This document shows, piece by piece, positions 34,005-45,312 of a stretch of 64,000 nt of DNA. The position numbers were made by a program, and so were the translations under genes. The stretch comes from Alentia gelatinosa (Eukaryota; Annelida; Polychaeta; Phyllodocida; Polynoidae): contig OX465587.1 of assembly GCA_950022655.1 (NCBI GenBank), positions 24,989,716-25,053,715 on the forward strand, read 5' to 3'. Under the pieces are notes generated by a model. The model saw only the letters and a program-made list of their open reading frames with translations, made no database searches and was not told where the DNA came from. The stretch's first letter is position 1, and the number at the start of each line of letters is the position of its first letter.

Positions 34005-37000
34005 TTATCTCCTGCGTTTCTCCCACGGTTTGAGATTCTGAGAAATGAACGGGAGTGAAGCGTAGTACTTGTAGTCGAACTTCTGAGGGCAGCGCACTTT
34101 GTATTCTAACCACTCCTCGATGCAGTCTAGCGCGAACGGCTGGAACGTCATGTAGAACTTGTTGGCGAAGAACTCCCTCCGGTCGAGGAGCATGGCGAGG
34201 TCGGCCACACCGAACACGCACACGCCGTGCTTCCACATGCCCTCACACTTATCTCGCCCGCCCCAGGCCGCGTAGACCGCCAGCCACGGCTTCTCATCAG
34301 GCTTCCCTGCAAAGTCAGTTCACACCGTTAAAATATACACCCATGAAAAAAAACCATATATATCTAGAGATAGATAAATTGGATGTATTCCGACATTAAC
34401 CAGTAGATTCTAGGTCCAGGGATGTAAGCCGGTACAGAGGAAAAATATTGGAAATTTAGACCCCTTATAAAATGAATCATTAATGAATTATATTGGAACA
34501 GAATGGCTATGAATCTATGTATATATAGTGTTGCCGGTATATAAGAAATGACGGAATTCCGTCATTTGTCAAATCTAAAAAAGGACAGATTCTTTACCCT
34601 CTTTCCCATGTCACGGACTTGTATACCAAGCCGTGAACATATGGATACAGGCCAATGATTAATCAGCGTATTCAAATGTAGGTTGTGTGAACCTTCCGTC
34701 GTTTGGCTACTGTTATCTTTTTATTTCCTTTTATAAACTACTACCTAGCTGAAATAAAAAGGACCACATCAATGATCGCTATGATATATATGTCTTTTTT
34801 TCAGCTGCAGCTAGGACTGTGCCTCGTATTATAAAATTGATTTCAAGAAAATGTTCACAACTAGAAGCAATATAAAATCTTCTCTTTATACTTGACAGGA
34901 GTAAACCTTGATGTCTATGTTCAAAGAAGAAATATTAGAATGCAACACGGAACTTCACTGTTACGAAAAATATGATTTCAAGTTTCTAGTAAACGTCGTG
35001 ATGGAACAAAACAAAAATGGTCTTCAACCTACAACTGTCATGTTAGTTTTGATGAACTAGACCGTGTCAGTACATGACAAACAAAACATCGAGGAAGTGA
35101 ACTCAAGTATGAACAAATTTACTATGTCTGGTACTTTGGACGTCTCAAGCAGAATGTGTAGATCAGTTTTCTTTTGTCATCTAGATCCATGCTGACAATT
35201 CAAGATACAATTATTTTAACTATTTATTCTGACACTTCAAAATGATACCAAAAAAATAGCATAGGCTGAGGAATATGCTGTTCTAGTAGAGGTTCATTTA
35301 AAGTTATGCCTGACTTAGATTAACATTACTCAAATACGGGTCATCCTATTTTGGTGACCGTAATTACTATATAAATAGGACCTTTCGTCAAACCTTCATT
35401 ATCATTCCTGTCCAAGGAAGGTGTGCACAACACCGAAACGTCGACAGAATGGAATAAAAGTTGTTAATATTGAAAGGTCTGGAGTGGACACCTGTTTGTG
35501 CACTTTAGTTACACAGGACCTATTATTTAGATTTAAAATACGATTATTTAAAGTTACACAAGTTGCAGAACAAGGCGTTCAAGATTCCAATCTTCTGACT
35601 TCTTTTTTATATATAAAAAGAAAACACGTTCAATTACGGTACGTGTTAAACCTAATCGTTGCAAAAATTTGATCTCCAATTTTTTAGTAGGGTGCTATGC
35701 GTCTAGAATCACGGAGTCTTAGCACCAAAAATGTCGAAATTTGTAACGTGATCGTAGCAAAGTTATCTAAACCGGACAAGGAGCGAGAGAAATGACTGTG
35801 AAACTGAACAGGTTTGTTATAGATACGAGGCAGGAACACTTCCACACACAACCGAAAAAAAAAAAGAAAAAAAAAAAAAAAAAGTGAAACTAAACAGGAG
35901 ATGCCACTCTAATATTGCAGATGCTGAGTAGGCAATGTCGAAATTCCGTCATTTGTCAGTGAACTTGCATTCCTGCTCCAGTGACTTGAAATCTATGTAA
36001 AGGTTTTAAGGTCACTATGCTTTAGTGGGAAGGGTATACATGTATTTCCTTTATCGATTAAGTGACATGAACTTTATGGCAAAGGTTGTAAGGCCACCCA
36101 TTAAAACCCTGTGATATCATCAAATGCTGACAACGTTTGTGTCCCTGTGTGTCTGTCTGTCTACTATTCTTCTCTTTATAACATGTATGAAGCTTCGCGC
36201 CACTGCGCGTCGGAGCAAGGCCCAGCGCGTGAAAACGGCAGCTACCCTCGCCATATGGTCAGCTGCAGCAGCTTGTAACTGTGTGCAATGTGATGGATCA
36301 GTCGGACTACGCATCAACTCAAAATGTTTTAGGTGACATATAATGGAGGAAATCTGGCCCCTTCCTTACACAAATTGCAATATAAGGTTTTTCTGTGGAT
36401 TTCTAGACCCAATATTAACAACTTACTAAAAATTTACATAAAATCCATATGGGATGTGTCCAAAATAACCCAAAACCTGAGAACCTGCCCCCCCCTCCCC
36501 CCCCTCCCCCCCCCCCCCCAATTTCACATATTGCCTTGTGACCCCTTGTTTTGGAGCATTCTGAGAACCTCATTGGCCTATTTCTGCCATTGCTGTGGGG
36601 AGGTGAATATCAATCTCCATAAGATCCTTAAGTTTTATTACTCTAAGATCCAAAAGAACTGAAATATATAAGGAAAGTATATTATTACCCTGGGAAAATA
36701 TGGTCCATAGAAAATATAGCAGTCTTATCCAAGCTACTTGTGCAGAACAGACTAGACAACAGGATGGCTGCCACTAGTCCGTTTACACCGGAAAACATTT
36801 CCGCAGAAAAACTGTCCAGGAGTCACACTCCCCCAACTGGTCGACACAACTCCACCAGTAAAATTTTTTTACCTGTTTACAGACCTTGCTGCCTTTGTGT
36901 TACAGTTTGAGAGCCTGATCACATGGCCCTGGTCACAATGGGATGTACTGCAGTCTAGGCTGCCACTGGTTAACTCTTGCCTTCAACTCCTGGTGAGTTT

Positions 37001-40000
37001 CATGAAAATGTAAGTCTCATATAAATGAAGAATAACATTAACCTTGCATTCAAGACAACCGAGGATTTTGAAATAGCTTGGGTCCAGCAAGACTTCAGTT
37101 GATTTTAGCAATATAACTTGCACACTCTGTCTGCTGAAAGTCAACGTTCCAAATACCAATTGTTTCAAAAACTGCTTTATTTGTGCTGCTAATTTGTCTC
37201 TAATTAAGCTAGACTCTCATATGATACCTTGTTTTGAAGCACATGATTGTTTCATAAAAGGTACATATTGCATACGAAACACTCCCAGGAACTGTGCTTG
37301 CCATGCAGAACATAAATTTTAGTTTATGTATGTTTAATTTCTGTGTATATACAGTAAATCCCCGCGTAAGCGGACACCCTCAGTTCCGGACTAAAGTGAC
37401 CGCTTACGCGGGGCGGGCTGTCCGCTTACGCAGGGTTTTAAAGTTTCTCCGGGACCAATATTGAAGTGTTATACACCGATATGTAGAGGAGACAGAGGAG
37501 GTGGTAAATCTGAAATCGATTTTGCAATATCTTAATTGGATCTGAAGTTATTCAACTATGAATTATAAATGTATTTTCCATTAAATATACAGAGACACGC
37601 TTGTAAAAACACAGATTAATCAATTTTTGGTAGGGTGTCCGTCGGAAGTGTCCGCTTACACGGGGTTTTCAGGCCTTTTTGTACCGAAATAACTGTCCGC
37701 TTACGCGGGGTGTCCGCTTACGCGGGGTTAAATTAAACATCTAATAGAGGGGGAATTTTCCGTTCCGTGTCCGTTAGGCGGGGTTCTACTGTATATCTCC
37801 CCAGGCGTAAATAAGGTCGTCCTATTTGGCATCATAGATACGCCTGCTTTTGTACACATAAATGATAATCTCATGCTAGGCCAATTGTATGTACAAATTC
37901 ATGCCACTGTCTGATTATTCTGATCTCTGTACCTAGTGAACATCACTAATTTTATTTCACTTGCCCTTAGTCATTCAAGTCCCTGGTATATGGAAAATCC
38001 AATGTTATATTACCAATTTTTGTCATAGATCATTTCTAAAACCTGATTGGGTATCGTCTGGTTAATTTATGACTGCAGTTGTGTTACAGGGGAAACCTTT
38101 TTTATTTCTTATCTATATGTATATATATATACATATATATATATATATACATATATATATGAATATGCCAAATGTTAAGGAACATATATGCGAAAAAGAG
38201 CAGGGGAAACAGAGCATGGATTTAATGTGCTGTACCTAATATACATATACATATGCATATATACATATCTTACATTTATATATCTATATCTATATATATA
38301 TATATTTATATGCCGGATGACAACTACAGCCAATTCACACGAGGAAACTGCACTTTTTGTTTTTCTGCCTACTCTTCAACCATGAGTTATTTGATTATCC
38401 CATATTAGCTAAATAACACAACCCACCCCTAACCACCACAGACATAGTGATGTTGGTATAGGGGAAACAGAGCATGGATTTAATGTGCTGTACCTAATGA
38501 CATTTTCTGTAATTTTTTGTACAGTCAACCATCCAATCTGTTCAATTGGACTTTCTGTAAGATCTTGGACTTGATTATCACTTGATCTTCTGTTTCCTCT
38601 CAGTGGTTTAGTTCAGTTACTTGTGTACAACTCCCTTGTGAGACTACCTAGCACAGGGTGCTAGGGGATATAGATCCAGGATTGAGCTTTAGCTCTCTCA
38701 TGATAGCTTCATTGTATTGTAAGAACTGTAAATAAAACCTCGTTTTATTGAAGGTTCTCTTGTCTGTTTTCTGTGATTAGGGGAAACCGGCCTGTTAGTT
38801 AATACACCCACAGGGTAGCATATTTAATCGATGGAACGATCTAGATGATCATCCAAAGTTAAAAAAGGATTTAACCAGAAACTATTACCTGCAGTGTCAG
38901 TTTCCTGGACATTCAATCTCCCCATACTAGGTGGCTTGCTTGTTTTCGTGAGATCTCACCTATCCAGTTTACTCACAGCTCTGTTTTTTTTTTGTGTTTT
39001 TTTTTGTTGTTGCTACCTTGGACACTTCCCCCCATGTATTTTATGTAGATTTTTTATATGTTGTTCAGGCAAGACTTGGGCCTCCAAATCCACAGAAAAC
39101 CTTATATTGCAATTGTTTTTAGTTTATACCTTAGATTTCCTCCACTAATCAAGGTGCTGCCTGGAAGTAGTTCAGAAATACATTGTTTGTACCTTCCTCT
39201 GTTCATATAAACAATAGTTGATTAGGTAAGTAATAAATTCAATAAACAATAGTTTTGTGTATGGACAGTCACGCACACGTCGTTATTACAGTAATACATT
39301 CCCCATGCTATATTTCGCTCGTGTATTACTCTGTGCCATCACCTCGGTGTATATGGCTATCCGTACACAAAAATACATTGATTACTGTTTATACATCCAG
39401 CGGTCCCTGGCTATCCCTGGTTAATGCGGCTGTTTCAACACCACGCTAAGGCTTCCATATTCATCAATAACATCATGTTTTCAGCTTTATATACATGTAT
39501 AACATTGTTCTTATTTTTTCAAATTCCGATAAGGATCATACTTCATGAAAAAATTGTGCCGCGTTTGGTATACAAGTTAAATGCCACATCACTTTATTCA
39601 TTCTATCTGCTGTACAGTCTAAATATATGAATTGCAAAAGAATTCTATAAACATAGCTGGCGGTGGAAGTGCCCAATTTTTCTTGTAATTTCGGGGGCTA
39701 ATATGATTTATCGCGCGTGTATATATTCACCCTGTAAATATATACGATATTCTTTGATATATTCCATAGAGACCAGAAACTTTCTAATAAAACCTGGTTG
39801 AATCAGCACTTATACAATGAAACTTCATAATACTCGTTTAACCCTTTAAGGACGGCCCCCTATGGCAGCACTAAACACGTGGGGACGGCTACTAGTGAGT
39901 GTGTACAGTTCTAGGGGACGGGGGCATTTTCCTCTGAACTCGAATTTCGAAGGTTTCTCACGTGATATAATTTGTTATCCTTAATATTTTCATTTCTGTC

Positions 40001-41352
40001 ATTTAGATTTAAAATATATGATGTTATATTTACATTCTGTACAAATTTCAAGTTCATTGATAAAATATTTCCTTTTCAAAGACACTTTCATAAATATCCA
40101 GCAAATGATGCCTTAAGGCATCATCCGCCCCCAGCTGGTTGATGCCTTAAGGCATCATCCGCCCCCAACCGGGTGATGCCTGAAGGCATCATCCGCCTTT
40201 AAAGGTTTATAACTAATACAGAGGGCTCTTACCTGGATACCCTCCGGGCGTTTTCAGGTGCGGATTGGTGTACAGATGATGCAGAGTTGCCCAGTAATGC
40301 TCATCAGGACTCCAGGTTTTCTTGGACCACTCGAGAAGCGCCTGGGCTCTCTTGTCGTTCAGTATGAAGTCCACGAAGCCGCGACTGAAGATGCCGTACG
40401 CACTGCCGCGCACGATATCGATATCGTACGGGGGTTTGGGGTTCTTCCGATTGGTCTTCTTCAGACCAGGTCGGGAGGTGTTCGTGTTTATCTCCACCCA
40501 CTCATTCTCGAAGCGTCCACGGAGGATCCGGCGACCAAAGATGCCCTCGATATCATTGGAGCCGTTGTAGACTTTGAGGGTCTGCACCATCTCTAGGTTG
40601 GTCTTGAGCGGGAAGGACTGGCCCGCGATGTTGATCAGGTACTTCCACTTGGTGGAGACGCTGTTGAGAAGGGTGTGCATACAGTTGATGTCGGCCTGTA
40701 GGCGCGAGAATCCGGCGTAGGTGACGCGCTCCAGTTTGGTGGCGATGTGAATGTTGCTGAAGCAGGCTGCGATGCCCTTCATTCCCGCCAAAACGATGGG
40801 CTTCTGTTTGGCGTCCACATGGATGCAGTACTCGTTCTGCGGCCGATAGATGGCTCTCAACACGCGCTCAATCTGCTGGATATCCTTGTGCATTATGATA
40901 TTATAGGCAAAGGGAAATGCCGCCTCTTCACTGCTCGGAGGCTCAGTGTGAAAACCGCGGGCCATTCTATACAGAGCACAGTCTCTTGTGTAATTCACAT
41001 AAATGTCGTCTGGTAACAACTGCACTGGGTGCGCCTTCATCCACTGACGAGCCTGCTTGAATACGTCCTTGCTGCGGTTTGAGAAGAGCATGGCTTTACA
41101 CGTTAGCTGCTCGCAGTCCGTGCACCCGGCCTTCTTGGCCGTGGCCGGGACGACGGCCAGGGCGTCCAGGGAACACGGGTCCGGCTTGCCCGTGGAGACA
41201 GGCACCGGCGGGTTGGTAACTTCCAGGATAGGATCCACGTCCAGCTCCTCAATGCTGGAGCTGGAGCTGAAGAGGAGAGTTTTGAAGGCGACATAGGTGA
41301 AGATTCCAAGCATGAAGAGCCCCACGGGCCGCATGGAACGGGTCAGGCGCAT
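34005..41352 (-). CDS. Core-2/I-branching beta-1,6-N-acetylglucosaminyltransferase (GT14), 2 coding exons
   Basis: A GCNT-type enzyme that adds branching GlcNAc to O-glycans in the Golgi. Minus-strand exons 41352-40233 and 34306-34005 join in phase (CCA G|GG AAG) to 473 aa; human GCNT1 has 428. The start is ATG 41352-41350; the frame extends seven codons further only to a GTG. A type II anchor lies at about residues 9-28 (PVGLFMLGIFTYVAFKTLLF), then a Ser-rich stem. Family motifs: AYNIIMHKDIQQIERVLRAI, CIHVDAK, GIAACFSN, WKYLINIAGQSFPLKTN, GSAYGIFSR and WSPDEHYWAT, whose Glu 351 corresponds to the catalytic Glu of GCNT1. Exon 2 gives GVCVFGVADLAMLL and FANKF. Four N-glycosylation sites are visible. 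The 5.9-kb intron carries several repeats. Which GCNT paralogue it matches best is not resolved. Confidence 0.9.
35412..35455. repeat. Hairpin followed by CCGAAACGTCG, retroelement-like motif
   Basis: GGTGT and ACACC (35420-35424 and 35430-35434) pair around GCACA, followed by GAAACGTCGACAG and then AATAAAAG. The pattern resembles the tail motif near Penelope-like or other retroelements, but the CTGATGA half of a hammerhead core is replaced by CCAAGGA. Confidence 0.3.
35862..35883. repeat. A-rich tract
   Basis: An almost pure adenine run in the GCNT intron, with one G. It may be the tail of an old retroposed copy; nothing recognisable precedes it. Confidence 0.6.
36488..36520. repeat. Poly-C tract with T interruptions
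   Basis: C runs broken by single T bases. The neighbouring words AATATAAGGTTTTTCTGTGG (about 36,380) recur inverted at 39,090 and 59,380, so this is part of a dispersed repeat. Confidence 0.7.
37352..37791. mobile_element. Pogo/Tigger-like MITE with TA target duplication
   Basis: It begins CAGTAAATCCCCGCGTAAGC and ends GGCGGGGTTCTACTG, flanked by TA at 37350-37351 and 37792-37793. Many internal GTCCGCTTACGCGGGG copies sit near both ends. At 440 bp it has no transposase, so it would depend on a pogo-type enzyme elsewhere. Confidence 0.8.
38115..38312. repeat. TA-rich microsatellite
   Basis: Blocks of (TA)n and TATACATATA interleave with ordinary sequence. One copy of a 38-bp direct repeat (38203-38240) lies within it; the other is at 38461-38498. 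Confidence 0.85.
38203..38498. repeat. Exact 38-bp direct repeats 258 bp apart
   Basis: GGGGAAACAGAGCATGGATT and the following 18 bases are identical at 38203-38240 and 38461-38498. The copies have different flanks. A recent local duplication is the simplest reading. Confidence 0.85.
39839..40208. mobile_element. Small TIR element ending beside the GCNT splice donor
   Basis: Left end ACCCTTTAAGGACGG and inverted right end ACCTTTAAAGGCGG are similar. The right half holds three tandem palindromes (listed separately). It ends about 24 bp from the donor of the first coding exon. The boundaries are approximate and no target duplication was found. Confidence 0.5.
40107..40200. repeat. Three tandem copies of a 16-bp palindrome, 34-bp period
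   Basis: GATGCCTTAAGGCATC is a perfect palindrome at 40107-40122 and 40141-40156; at 40175-40190 it has one change (GATGCCTGAAGGCATC). Each is followed by ATCCGCC. It lies in the GCNT intron within 130 bp of the donor. Confidence 0.9.
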
Positions 41353-42368
41353 CGCTCCTTGTAGGCGGATCACAGCCGGAATCTGTCGGGGATAGAATCG
41401 ATGAAATCTATTAAAACATGCATATCTTCTTTTATTATTCAGGACTATAGTTTCTTTCCTTTAGAATTTTATCAGATAGTGCAGCGGGGAGGTGAGTGCG
41501 GAGAAGACTTCGTAAATACTGCAGAGAAAACCAGCTACCACAGACTGCACAATGTAATCCTGCTATGAATGAAATAAAGAAATAAAATTGAAAAAAATGT
41601 CATTGAACGGGATGAAGCTTCAGGGGACTCTCGCGGGGCACGAGAGTCGGCGATAACAGCATTTCAAACTGAAATAAAGTTGCTTTTAAAAAATGAGAGG
41701 AAAAAAAGAAATGGCGCCCCATCCCCAAAAGCGGAAGCTCTGCCCGGTCTGCGAATTCAGATGCTTGGCCTCTGTGAGGACGGACGTTAAGTCCTTCCCT
41801 GGCTCTCATTGTCCCTCTATCTTTCTACAGGCTTAGACTTGGGTTGGTTTTGCCTCTAGCCGGCCTCGTGGAAAGACACAGAGGAAACTGATGGCTATTT
41901 GTATTCAGTGAATACAAGACTCATAACATGTGTGAAATTAACGTATTCAATTTCTGAAAACGTGGCGAAGCGTACAGTTCGAACTACCGCAATAGAGTAA
42001 CAATTTTTAAAATAAAAAGAAATCAACTTATTCACTGAATACAAGACTCTTAACATGTATGAAATCCACTTACTCTCCTACCTTTTCCTAACGTCAGACT
42101 TCAATATACTGAGTAGTGGTGGTGTGAACTAATATATCTGATGCCAGTGTGTGAGAAGGCCTTTACTCCTGAGTTGTGATGCGGCCACTGTGGCCACCCA
42201 CAATTCAGCCCCACACTCTCCGGCACTCCCTGGCTCTAGATCCATTTTCATTGGTTCATTTCAATAAACACTTGATGGTGGGAGCCTTCGAGCTTTTGGT
42301 TATCAGTCTTTTATTACTCTCGGTAGATAACCATTTTTCTTCCTGGCAATAATACAATAAAAAAAAAA

Positions 42369-42650
42369 CAACTGAACGCTCAACAAAAATGCTGATACAT
42401 CGTTTTGAACAGGTTTCATATCGTCGCACATGATTATGAATATTCGTGCAGGTAATCCCAATCATCTTTTTACATTTCACAGATCATTATATACCATTTG
42501 AAAAAACAAAAAAACAAAACTGAACGCTCAACAAAAATGCTGATACATCGTTTTGAACAGGTTTCATATCGTCGCACATGATTATGAATATTCGTGCAGG
42601 TGATCCCAATCATCTTTTTACATTTCACAGATCATTATATACCATTTGAA
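42369..42650. repeat. Tandem duplication of about 140 bp
   Basis: AACTGAACGCTCAACAAAAA through ACCATTTGAA is present twice (from about 42371 and from about 42518) with, as I read them, one substitution (GGTAATCCC versus GGTGATCCC). The low divergence suggests a recent event. Confidence 0.9.
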
Positions 42651-42796
42651 GTTCTCATTTATTCATTTACTGCACAAGTAGGATTCCCCTTTCCTATCCG
42701 TATCTAATTAAATAGACAATCATCTTGACTTGTTAGCTAATAGACCATTTTGCAATGACCATTCGAGCGCCTTATTTGCGTGGTTCCGCAAAACAT

Positions 42797-42821
42797 ATAT
42801 ATATATATATATATATATAGC
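42797..42821. repeat. (AT)n tract at the broken end of the DIRS-like element
   Basis: An (AT) run followed by AGCAA. A second (AT) run followed by AGCAA is at about 45190-45214, at the other end of the element. The coding frame of the RT enters the tract and stops making sense. Confidence 0.85.
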
Positions 42822-43763
42822 AATATCTAAAATCGACATGAAATCTCCTGGTTCTATCACACTTAATACCTCGTCCAAGCGTAAAAACTGGAACTCTTTA
42901 CAAGTGGTAGACATGTAATTGTTAACCGACTTACCTAATGGTCTCTTAGCGTCCGTAATAGGGCGGAGTTTTAAGTTCTTTTTTCGAATCGCCCCCATTG
43001 CGTGAACGCATGTAGGGCAATGGTCTACTATCTTTACCTTATCCTGACTTATCTCTTCAATCAGAATGGAGGTCATCTGGTCAAAAAACTCTGGCTCCAG
43101 AATGGAGTCGTAGTTTTCACAGTAGTAGCCTGAATCGAAGTCATTGTCCACGATTCTGAAACCATTGTAAACTCCGTCCAAGATAAATTGCTTGTCTACA
43201 TATGAGTCTGCAAATTCTTGTGACATACGCCAAAAAACACATGGATTAAGTTGTGATCTGCACCCACTCAAATAATGGTTACCACTACAAATACCATTAC
43301 AAATCTTGTGTGGGTAAATCATGTCCTCAGTAACATTCTTTGAACACTCACTAACACTACTCGTGTTAACCCTTTCATCCTCACTGTTGATACCACCACC
43401 AATACCCTCGTGATCCTCACCGTCTGGGTCTGCAAAATCAATACACAGAGTGTCTGCACCCTGTACCCTGCCGTCATTGTATAAACTAACCTCTGCTGGC
43501 GATGAATCGGAGAAAGAACGATTGCCAGGCCCCGGGTAGACCAGGCAATCACCACCACCGGAAAAAAATAAACAATGTTCGAGATTACTATTCTCGACAC
43601 AAGACCGCTGGGCAGGACAACTGCCCTCCGAGTCGGGCTCTAAACGACCCATACCAGAAACCCGTTCCTGCCTACACACATAGCCAACAGTTTCGCTATC
43701 CTTACTCTGAGCTGTATCACTAATAAATTTATTATTAGCGCACTTTTCAGAGAGACCCTGACT
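42822..43763 (-). pseudogene. DIRS-like retroelement, truncated reverse transcriptase frame
   Basis: The frame directly continues that of the Gag-like ORF after its TGA: no further stop occurs from 43763 to the (AT)n tract. After an acidic, low-complexity linker it reads FILDGVYNGFRIVDND, then HCPTCVHAMGAIRKKN, LKLRPITDAKRPLGKSVNNY and IEPGDFMSILDI. This is the N-terminal half of the palm region of DIRS/Ngaro-type reverse transcriptases, where the next residues should continue into the first catalytic Asp motif. The sequence instead passes into an (AT)n repeat. RT core, RNase H and tyrosine recombinase are all missing, so the copy is dead. Assignment to DIRS-like rather than another RT group comes from recognition of the RPITD...PLGKSVNN pattern. 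Confidence 0.72.
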
Positions 43764-45122
43764 TCATTTAACTTCTTTAGGTTTAGGACAGGCGTGGACG
43801 GGGTGAGACCCTGTGCAGTCAATGCATTCGTGCTTATATTTGCACCAGTTTATGTTACAACCTCTCTTCTCGTTAAATGACCAACAAATACCTACTTTTT
43901 TTGTTGGGCGATACTTGTTTGGTTTCTGTCTGGACGAGGGATCTCGACTTTTCTCAGAAGGTTTAAGATTTTCAACCCCTAGACATTGAAAAAATCCTTC
44001 GTGGTCTCCGTAGGAGAAGGCTTGAAGACCAACCACTTCAGCCTTCTCCCTGACCATTTGGTCATATTTGATAAGGGCAGGACCATTGTAAACCCGTGAC
44101 TTGTCAATTAAGAATTGTAAGTGCTTAGAATAGTTATCGGTAGGAATGCTTCTCGTGGCCATTGCCGAGCACATACTTGCGCTCGCAGATAACACATCTT
44201 CGATACTCACGTTAGAAGAAGATTTACCAAAAGGATAGTGGTACTCTAGGTCAAACAGCAAGCACTTATGCTTCTTCTTTTTATCCTCGCTTCGACAACA
44301 TTGCGCTGCAGTTGCTTGACTTGTCCTGTCCATGATACCAGGTGACAGGAATCCTGGTGACATTTTTCCTGTCGAAATATCCGTTGGAAGAAAACCTCTA
44401 GCTGCTATACCTAAACCATCCACACCTACCGGGGATACTGGGTAAAATTCAGGTTTGTGAATTTTGGGTCGTGCTCCTGTTCCTAAAGCTGCCTTTACTT
44501 TATCAGAGTCTAACTCATCACTTTTTTCAATTGTCTCTTTCTTATCTCGTGATACCAAGTTATCCCATGAAACACCACCGCTAGCTCTACTAGTTTCTGT
44601 TTGGCTCTTGCTAATATCACTCACCTCACCTTGAGAGCTATCTCCTTGAGTCTCACTAATTTTCGTATTTGTGAGAATAGTTAATAGCTGCAGGGCCTTA
44701 GCTAGCTTAGAAGCGTTATCATCTACTTTGGCTGATAAAGCTATGTTAGCAGCTTCAGTAGCCTTCATACGTGCTTCCATTGTAGCTTCACCGGCACCTA
44801 AGCCTGCTTCCTCTAAGTAAGCTTCATTATCCCTAAGAATTTTGTCTTCGTCAATGAATTCTGCGAAATCATTTTCAGACCTACCTTCTTTTTTACAAAG
44901 CTCTCTCGCTACCACTGAGTACGTGCAAGCCGAAGGGCCTCTGGGTCTGTGTAGGTAACCACACTCCGAGCAACGGACAAGGCGAGCCATTTCTTGTGTG
45001 GTGCGGTCATTGAGCGTCTGTTCTCTCAGGTTGCGGTGCGGTGAATGAGGCCGGGTGCCTGGATCATACCTCCCACGTTGACTTGTACGATTGGTGGCTC
45101 CACCTGCGGTTCCTTCCAACAT
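43764..45122 (-). CDS. Gag-like ORF1 of a DIRS-like retroelement
   Basis: A 452-residue frame from ATG 45122 (the longer reading starts at TTG) to TGA at 43766-43764. The N-terminal part has a possible Cys pair, CSECGYLHRPRGPSAC. A central Ala-rich helical stretch (ATEAANIALSAKVDDNASKL) precedes a Ser/Thr-rich region. The C-terminus has a CCCH-type finger, CWSFNEKRGCNINWCKYKHE, followed by CIDCTGSHPVHACP, a layout I associate with the first ORF of DIRS/Ngaro elements. RNA binding and particle formation are inferred. The 5' flank before the (AT)n run is only about 60 bp. No terminal repeats typical of DIRS elements were found. Confidence 0.7.
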   Translation of the reverse strand: MLEGTAGGATNRTSQRGRYDPGTRPHSPHRNLREQTLNDRTTQEMARLVRCSECGYLHRPRGPSACTYSVVARELCKKEGRSENDFAEFIDEDKILRDNEAYLEEAGLGAGEATMEARMKATEAANIALSAKVDDNASKLAKALQLLTILTNTKISETQGDSSQGEVSDISKSQTETSRASGGVSWDNLVSRDKKETIEKSDELDSDKVKAALGTGARPKIHKPEFYPVSPVGVDGLGIAARGFLPTDISTGKMSPGFLSPGIMDRTSQATAAQCCRSEDKKKKHKCLLFDLEYHYPFGKSSSNVSIEDVLSASASMCSAMATRSIPTDNYSKHLQFLIDKSRVYNGPALIKYDQMVREKAEVVGLQAFSYGDHEGFFQCLGVENLKPSEKSRDPSSRQKPNKYRPTKKVGICWSFNEKRGCNINWCKYKHECIDCTGSHPVHACPKPKEVK

Positions 45123-45189
45123 CTTCAACCATGAGTCCCCTCTTGCGGCCGTTCTTTATACTTCAATAAAGTGATCTTTATTTTCCCAT

Positions 45190-45214
45190 ATATATATATA
45201 TATATAGCAACATA
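45190..45214. repeat. (AT)n tract at the 5' side of the DIRS-like element
   Basis: (AT) run followed by AGCAACATATT, matching the edge of the tract at 42797 (AGCAATATC). The pair brackets the retroelement fragment in direct orientation. Confidence 0.8.
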
Positions 45215-45312
45215 TTCTTGAGCATTGGAGGATTGGGTGTGTGAATATAATATGTCGATTATATCTGCTTGAATTATCTGCAGAGGAAATACATAATTTG
45301 GATAATATCAAG

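Noticed and set aside
35412..35440. Second hammerhead ribozyme
   Set aside because: Stem II and GAAAC are present, but the CTGATGA segment is replaced by CCAAGGA, so the catalytic core is not complete.
40258..41296. Plus-strand frames of 79-112 aa over the GCNT exon
   Set aside because: Antisense shadows of a conserved GT14 coding exon.
41353..41373. GCNT start at 41373
   Set aside because: The codon is GTG; the first ATG in frame is at 41352-41350.
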